From contig JAGOCT010000134.1 in assembly GCA_017998585.1 (NCBI GenBank), forward strand, positions 1-5,660: a stretch of DNA of 5,660 nt. The letters are read 5' to 3'. Within the stretch, counting starts at the first letter, position 1; each line of letters starts with the position of its first letter. The stretch is from Candidatus Cloacimonadota bacterium. Its GTDB lineage: Bacteria; Cloacimonadota; Cloacimonadia; Cloacimonadales; WRIO01. Shown in pieces: positions 5,332 through 5,660 of the stretch. Position numbers and translations under genes: made by a program. The notes beneath the pieces are model-generated. The model was not told the DNA's origin. It did not search any database and saw nothing but the letters and a program-made list of their open reading frames with translations.

Positions 5332-5660
5332 TTAATTAGGCAGATGAATAATACTCATCCGATGAGTGTCATTGAGTTTATCTTTTGAAGGTGCTTCAAC
5401 AAGTATAATAATACCTGAAGCTTGTTTGCATACTTTTAAAACTTTCTGGATAAATGTATTCCAATTTTTATGATCAGATTCTGACAAAATAGGCATCAAA
5501 CCATAAGAGAACTGTAATGATCTGAATACATGAATATCAGATGTGACAGACATCACCCAAACAGACATCTTAAATCTGGATATCATACGTGCAACATAAC
5601 CTGTTTGCGTTTGAACAAATACTGCGCTGGCGTTTAAGTGACTGACACTCTGATAAACAT
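5332..5660 (-). CDS. pyk: Pyruvate kinase, C-terminal domain (5' end outside the window)
   Basis: Only the last 108 codons are present; the gene continues past the right edge. Pyruvate kinase transfers phosphate from phosphoenolpyruvate to ADP in the last step of glycolysis. The visible part matches the family's C-terminal regulatory domain: SHLNASAVFVQTQTGYVARMISRFK fits the usual 'A.aIvv.T.sG.tAr.iSryRP', then VMSVTSDIHVFRSLQFSYGLMPIL fits the helix and 'GV.Pv' strand, and NDTHRMSIIHL fits the usual 'G.TN.irv..v' ending. It is divergent: the normal R-P after SR-F is K-M, the late G-D before the final strands is missing, and the terminal T-N is T-H. ATG at 5584-5586 is an internal Met (of ARMISRF), not a start. 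The catalytic domain lies outside, so activity cannot be judged; a divergent paralogue is possible. Confidence 0.85.
   Translation of the reverse strand, partial: VYQSVSHLNASAVFVQTQTGYVARMISRFKMSVWVMSVTSDIHVFRSLQFSYGLMPILSESDHKNWNTFIQKVLKVCKQASGIIILVEAPSKDKLNDTHRMSIIHLPN

Noticed and set aside
5332..5586. A separate 84-residue gene starting at the ATG at 5586
   Set aside because: The frame stays open to the window edge, and the upstream codons match the pyruvate kinase C-terminal domain, so this Met is internal.

Overview
The window is AT-rich and looks like a piece of a chromosome from an FCB-group bacterium, most probably a Cloacimonadota-like lineage. The main evidence is the protein at 3235-4902. 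It ends in a type IX secretion (Por) C-terminal sorting domain, preceded by a fibronectin-like module opening with 'LPVQLSSFSA'. From my knowledge of the family, that wording is typical of secreted Cloacimonadota and related FCB proteins. The lineage is an inference that I could not test by search.

All five genes I can support lie on the minus strand. Read in the direction of transcription (right to left) they are: (1) the 3' end of a divergent pyruvate kinase (5332-5660, running off the window); (2) a large exported protein with a C-terminal sorting domain (3235-4902), with a textbook sigma70-type promoter and a strong hairpin after its stop; (3) an unrecognised basic protein of 208 residues starting at TTG behind a consensus Shine-Dalgarno (1900-2526); (4) an OpuAC-type glycine betaine/choline-family substrate-binding lipoprotein (785-1660); (5) a small secreted protein of unknown function (207-776), 8 bases after gene 4 and almost certainly co-transcribed with it. 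No ABC permease or ATPase gene accompanies the binding protein here, so it is an orphan within this window.

The intergenic stretches hold short palindromic repeats of one or two related families. Locus A (1-205) has a 35-bp direct repeat with 51-bp period, an inverted partner copy, and decayed copies. Locus B (about 2951-3072) has the same two hairpins plus a third, different one. Locus C (5160-5179) is a single perfect 20-bp palindrome that shares a 10-mer with the third hairpin of locus B. Where stems differ between copies, both sides of the stem changed together, so pairing has been kept. These look like REP/BIME-like interspersed palindromes.

Two minus-strand promoters stand out: TTGACT-N17-TATAAT upstream of the exported protein, and TTGACA-N17-TAATAT upstream of the binding-protein pair. 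The latter is overlapped at its -10 by a 7-3-7 palindrome that may be an operator. No rRNA, tRNA, CRISPR array, transposase or phage gene is visible. I see no convincing complete new multi-gene system. The best candidates for something undescribed are the palindrome family and the orphan binding-protein/small secreted protein pair.
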